A DNA stretch of 64,000 nt from Hymenobacter siberiensis (GTDB lineage: Bacteria > Bacteroidota > Bacteroidia > Cytophagales > Hymenobacteraceae), in assembly GCF_018967845.1 (NCBI RefSeq), contig NZ_JAHLZZ010000001.1, positions 4,588,001-4,652,000 on the forward strand, read 5' to 3'. Positions within the stretch are counted from its first letter, which is position 1; each line of letters begins with the position of its first letter. Both the position numbers and the translations under genes were made by a program. The notes under the pieces were generated by a model that did not search any database, was not told where the DNA came from, and saw nothing but the letters and a program-made list of their open reading frames with translations. Below, piece by piece: positions 62,039 to 64,000 of this stretch.

Positions 62039-63358
62039 TTAGGCGGTAAGCTTCAGCGGCGGGCCGGCGATAACCGTTTGCATAGTTGTGGGTGCGAAGT
62101 AGGACTGAGCCAGCGCTTGCAGCGTTTGAGCATCGGCGGCTTCGGTTTGCTGCACGAATTGGGTGTAGTAGTCGGCCGGCAGGTTCAGGAACACGAGGTT
62201 CTTATATTTATCGCACTGCTCGAAAACGGTGGACAGCTCGTTGGCAAACTTGCCCAGGATGTAGTTTTTCACCGTTTCCAGCTCCTCTTCCGGAATCAGC
62301 TCTTCCTGCAGGCGGCGCAGCTCCAGCTCAATCTCACTCACCGCGAAGTCGGCGCTTTCGCCTTTCACATCGGTGCCGATAACGAGCGTTGTCCCGAACT
62401 CGCGCGGAGCCACGCTGGCGTAAATGCCGTAGGTCAGGCCCTTGTCTTCGCGGATATTCCGCATCAGGCGCGAGCCAAAGTAGCCGCCGAACACGTTCAC
62501 CAGCAGCCGGAGGCGGTGGGTATCGGGGTGGGTGGGCGCGGGCCAGGGCCGGCCCATGCGAATGGACGCCTGCAAGCTGCCGGTCACAGAAACCCGGTCG
62601 GGCAGCGCAGAAATGACGGGCTCGTCAACGGCGGGCGACGCGGCCAGGGGCACTGCCGTAACCGGGGCCGTGCCGAAGGTAGCGGCCACCAATTCCTGCT
62701 CAGCGGCCACATCGCCACAGAGGAAAATCTCGGCGTTACTAAACGAATACATCGTCTGATGAAAAGCCTGTGCTTCCACTGCCGTCAGGGTCTGGTAGGC
62801 TTCGGCGTCGAAGGGCTGGCCGTAGGCTGTATCAGCCCCGAAGAGCAATTCATTGAACCGCTCGGAGGCCAGGTAACTAGTCTTTTTGCGCTCGACGCGC
62901 GCATTTTGGATGGTGCGGGTTTTCAGCTGCTCCAGCTCGGCCGCCGGAAAGGCGGGATTGCTGAGCACGTCAATCACCAGCGGCAGCAGCGTGGGCAGGT
63001 GCCGGGTGAGGCAGTAGAGCGTGAGCGTGGAGCGGTCGAAGCCGGAGTCGCAGTCGAGCGAAGCACCGTAGAAGGCCACCTCGTCGGCAATCTGGCGGGC
63101 GGTGCGGGTGGTAGTGCCCTCCAGCAGCATACGGGCGGTGAGGGACGCCAGGCCGGGGCGGTTTTCGGCCAGCTTGCCGGCCCGGAACACGGCTTGCAGG
63201 CGCACTACGGGCTGGGCATCGTTGGCCAGTACGTGCAGGCGGGCACCGCTGGGCAGGGTATGTACATCGGCATCGGGCAGCGTGACGCGGGCCAGCGGCT
63301 GAACGGGAGGGGCAACGGTACGGTCGAGCATCGAAGCAGAAGTCGAAGAAGAAGGCAT
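62039..63358 (-). CDS. M16 family peptidase-like protein lacking the zinc motif
   Basis: A 439-residue insulinase/processing-peptidase fold. Around residues 55-75 the usual HxxEH is replaced by ENRPGLASLTARML, so the protein cannot bind catalytic zinc. The C-terminal M16_C domain is preserved (GYFGSRLMRNIREDKGLTYGI). Such proteins are the second half of heterodimers with an active M16 subunit, but no active partner is seen in this window. The ATG at 63358 (MPSSSTSAS) is chosen. The gene lies downstream of porV. Confidence 0.88.
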   Translation of the reverse strand: MPSSSTSASMLDRTVAPPVQPLARVTLPDADVHTLPSGARLHVLANDAQPVVRLQAVFRAGKLAENRPGLASLTARMLLEGTTTRTARQIADEVAFYGASLDCDSGFDRSTLTLYCLTRHLPTLLPLVIDVLSNPAFPAAELEQLKTRTIQNARVERKKTSYLASERFNELLFGADTAYGQPFDAEAYQTLTAVEAQAFHQTMYSFSNAEIFLCGDVAAEQELVAATFGTAPVTAVPLAASPAVDEPVISALPDRVSVTGSLQASIRMGRPWPAPTHPDTHRLRLLVNVFGGYFGSRLMRNIREDKGLTYGIYASVAPREFGTTLVIGTDVKGESADFAVSEIELELRRLQEELIPEEELETVKNYILGKFANELSTVFEQCDKYKNLVFLNLPADYYTQFVQQTEAADAQTLQALAQSYFAPTTMQTVIAGPPLKLTA

Positions 63359-63374
63359 AAGCAGTAATAACAAA

Positions 63375-63400
63375 CTCCCCTTCTCGGCCGAGAAGGGGAG
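63375..63400 (-). terminator. Hairpin between porV and the M16 gene
   Basis: A 12-bp stem CTCCCCTTCTCG with a short loop, followed on the minus strand by TTTGTTATT. It may weaken read-through from porV into the M16 gene. Confidence 0.65.
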
Positions 63401-63426
63401 CTGTGGGGTAACTAAAAAAGGACGGG

Positions 63427-64000
63427 TTAGTTCGAAGGCGTGTCGCCGCTGGTGCCACCGGCCCCGTTCTGGTCGAACGCCTCAGACAGCTTGTTCAGGT
63501 TGAAGTGCAGCGATACGCGAATGGTCTGGGCCAGGGGATTGGCCTGACTGTTCTGGCCCGTGGGCACCAGGTAGGTGCCGTCGATGCCAAATACCTGGTA
63601 GCGCACGCCCAGGCCCAGGCTCATGTACTGACGGCCACCCTTTTCGGGGTTTTCGTAGAAGTAGCCGCCCCGCGCATACAGCAGGTCGTTGTAGTTGTAC
63701 TCCAAGCCGCTGGAAAGGTTGATTTCGCGCAGCTCTTCCTTAAAGCCACCGGGCGCATCGTTGAACGAGTTGAAGATGCCACTCACGATGTTCTGGTTGT
63801 TGCGGCGGGTATTTTCGTCTTTAACTCTTGGGTCGTTTGCCGACACGCCATCAATATAGTACGGCGAAGGCACGAGCAGCTTGCTGGCGTCGAAGGTGAC
63901 CGTAATCTTGTTGTACTGGTCAATCTCGCGGGTGATGGCCGTGCCCAGCTTCAGCGTAGTGGGCAGGAAGCTGGGGTTGAGCGGGTCGGCATAGGTCATC
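63427..64000 (-). CDS. porV: T9SS outer membrane protein PorV (5' partial)
   Basis: The C-terminal ~190 residues of PorV/LptO, which recruits T9SS cargo to the Sov channel and the attachment complex. Strong family features: MTYADPLNPSFLPTTLKLGT near the start of the visible part and EYNYNDLLYARGGYFYENPE followed by GVRYQVFGIDGTYL. The N-terminus lies beyond the window; the codon at the edge is internal, not a start. It fits the T9SS cargo at 3-4019 and 5881-7995. Confidence 0.93.
   Translation of the reverse strand, partial: MTYADPLNPSFLPTTLKLGTAITREIDQYNKITVTFDASKLLVPSPYYIDGVSANDPRVKDENTRRNNQNIVSGIFNSFNDAPGGFKEELREINLSSGLEYNYNDLLYARGGYFYENPEKGGRQYMSLGLGVRYQVFGIDGTYLVPTGQNSQANPLAQTIRVSLHFNLNKLSEAFDQNGAGGTSGDTPSN

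Noticed and set aside
62003..63367. A 454-codon open frame antisense to the M16 gene
   Set aside because: It is Gly/Ala/Val/Arg-rich with no recognisable domain, entirely opposite a well-supported gene. GC-rich DNA often leaves the antisense frame open.
1..64000. tRNA or rRNA genes
   Set aside because: None was recognised by eye on either strand. A tRNA scan would be needed to exclude them with certainty.

Overview
The window is about 64 kb of GC-rich bacterial chromosome from a member of the Bacteroidota. It is most like Hymenobacter or another Hymenobacteraceae. The signs are two proteins (plus one broken gene) with type IX secretion (T9SS) C-terminal sorting domains, a PorV gene at the right edge, two TonB-dependent receptors with carboxypeptidase-regulatory-like N-termini, promoter -7 boxes of the TAnnTTTG type, and Hymenobacter-like gene content. 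I saw no rRNA, tRNA, CRISPR array or phage module.

Layout. 1-8 kb: a large T9SS-exported repeat protein (5' end outside the window), an IS4-family insertion with a 7-bp target duplication, and a second T9SS protein with IPT/TIG domains. 8-14.5 kb: an ECF sigma factor with a small membrane protein, an SdpR/SdpI-like pair whose sdpI has an in-frame TAG, a decayed IS4 copy next to an IS5-family element, and two paralogous small secreted proteins. 14.5-22 kb: an ABC ATPase with a permease/M1-peptidase fusion, and a TonB-dependent receptor. 22-33 kb: housekeeping and accessory genes (PolB-like exonuclease, serine hydrolase, a broken delta-60-repeat T9SS gene, alcohol dehydrogenase, DUF3817, two DUF1990-like proteins, endonuclease V, a GluQ-like synthetase, a VOC protein). 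33-36 kb: nuoM and nuoN. 36-46.5 kb: a broken VanX-like dipeptidase, then gnd-zwf-pgl (oxidative pentose phosphate pathway), a large TonB-dependent receptor, an RhtA-like exporter and rpiA. 46.5-54 kb: an SDR reductase, and purH followed by mreB-mreC-mreD-mrdA (cell elongation). 54-64 kb: an interrupted acyl-CoA dehydrogenase, a glycosyltransferase remnant, an IS630 element, a BamA-like outer membrane protein, a ferredoxin-like protein, an ArsR regulator, NDH-2, a non-catalytic M16 peptidase and porV.

The pentose phosphate genes form a functional group: zwf, pgl and gnd make NADPH and ribulose-5-phosphate, and rpiA converts the latter to ribose-5-phosphate, which feeds purine synthesis (purH is nearby). 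mreBCD and mrdA specify rod-shape peptidoglycan synthesis. nuoM, nuoN and NDH-2 feed the quinone pool.

Two things stand out beyond the genes. First, nearly every intergenic space carries a long palindromic or inverted-repeat element, and I can separate at least eight families. Several have two or more copies here, some sit inside operons, and one (60069-60514) has 46-bp terminal inverted repeats around a fragment of a GxxExxxR (PD-(D/E)XK-like) protein and fills the whole space between two genes. Second, many genes are freshly broken (sdpI, the acyl-CoA dehydrogenase, the delta-60 gene, the VanX-like gene, the GT2 remnant, one IS4 transposase), mostly by single nonsense or 1-2 nt frameshift changes. 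This suggests a genome under active insertion and decay, or an assembly with residual errors.
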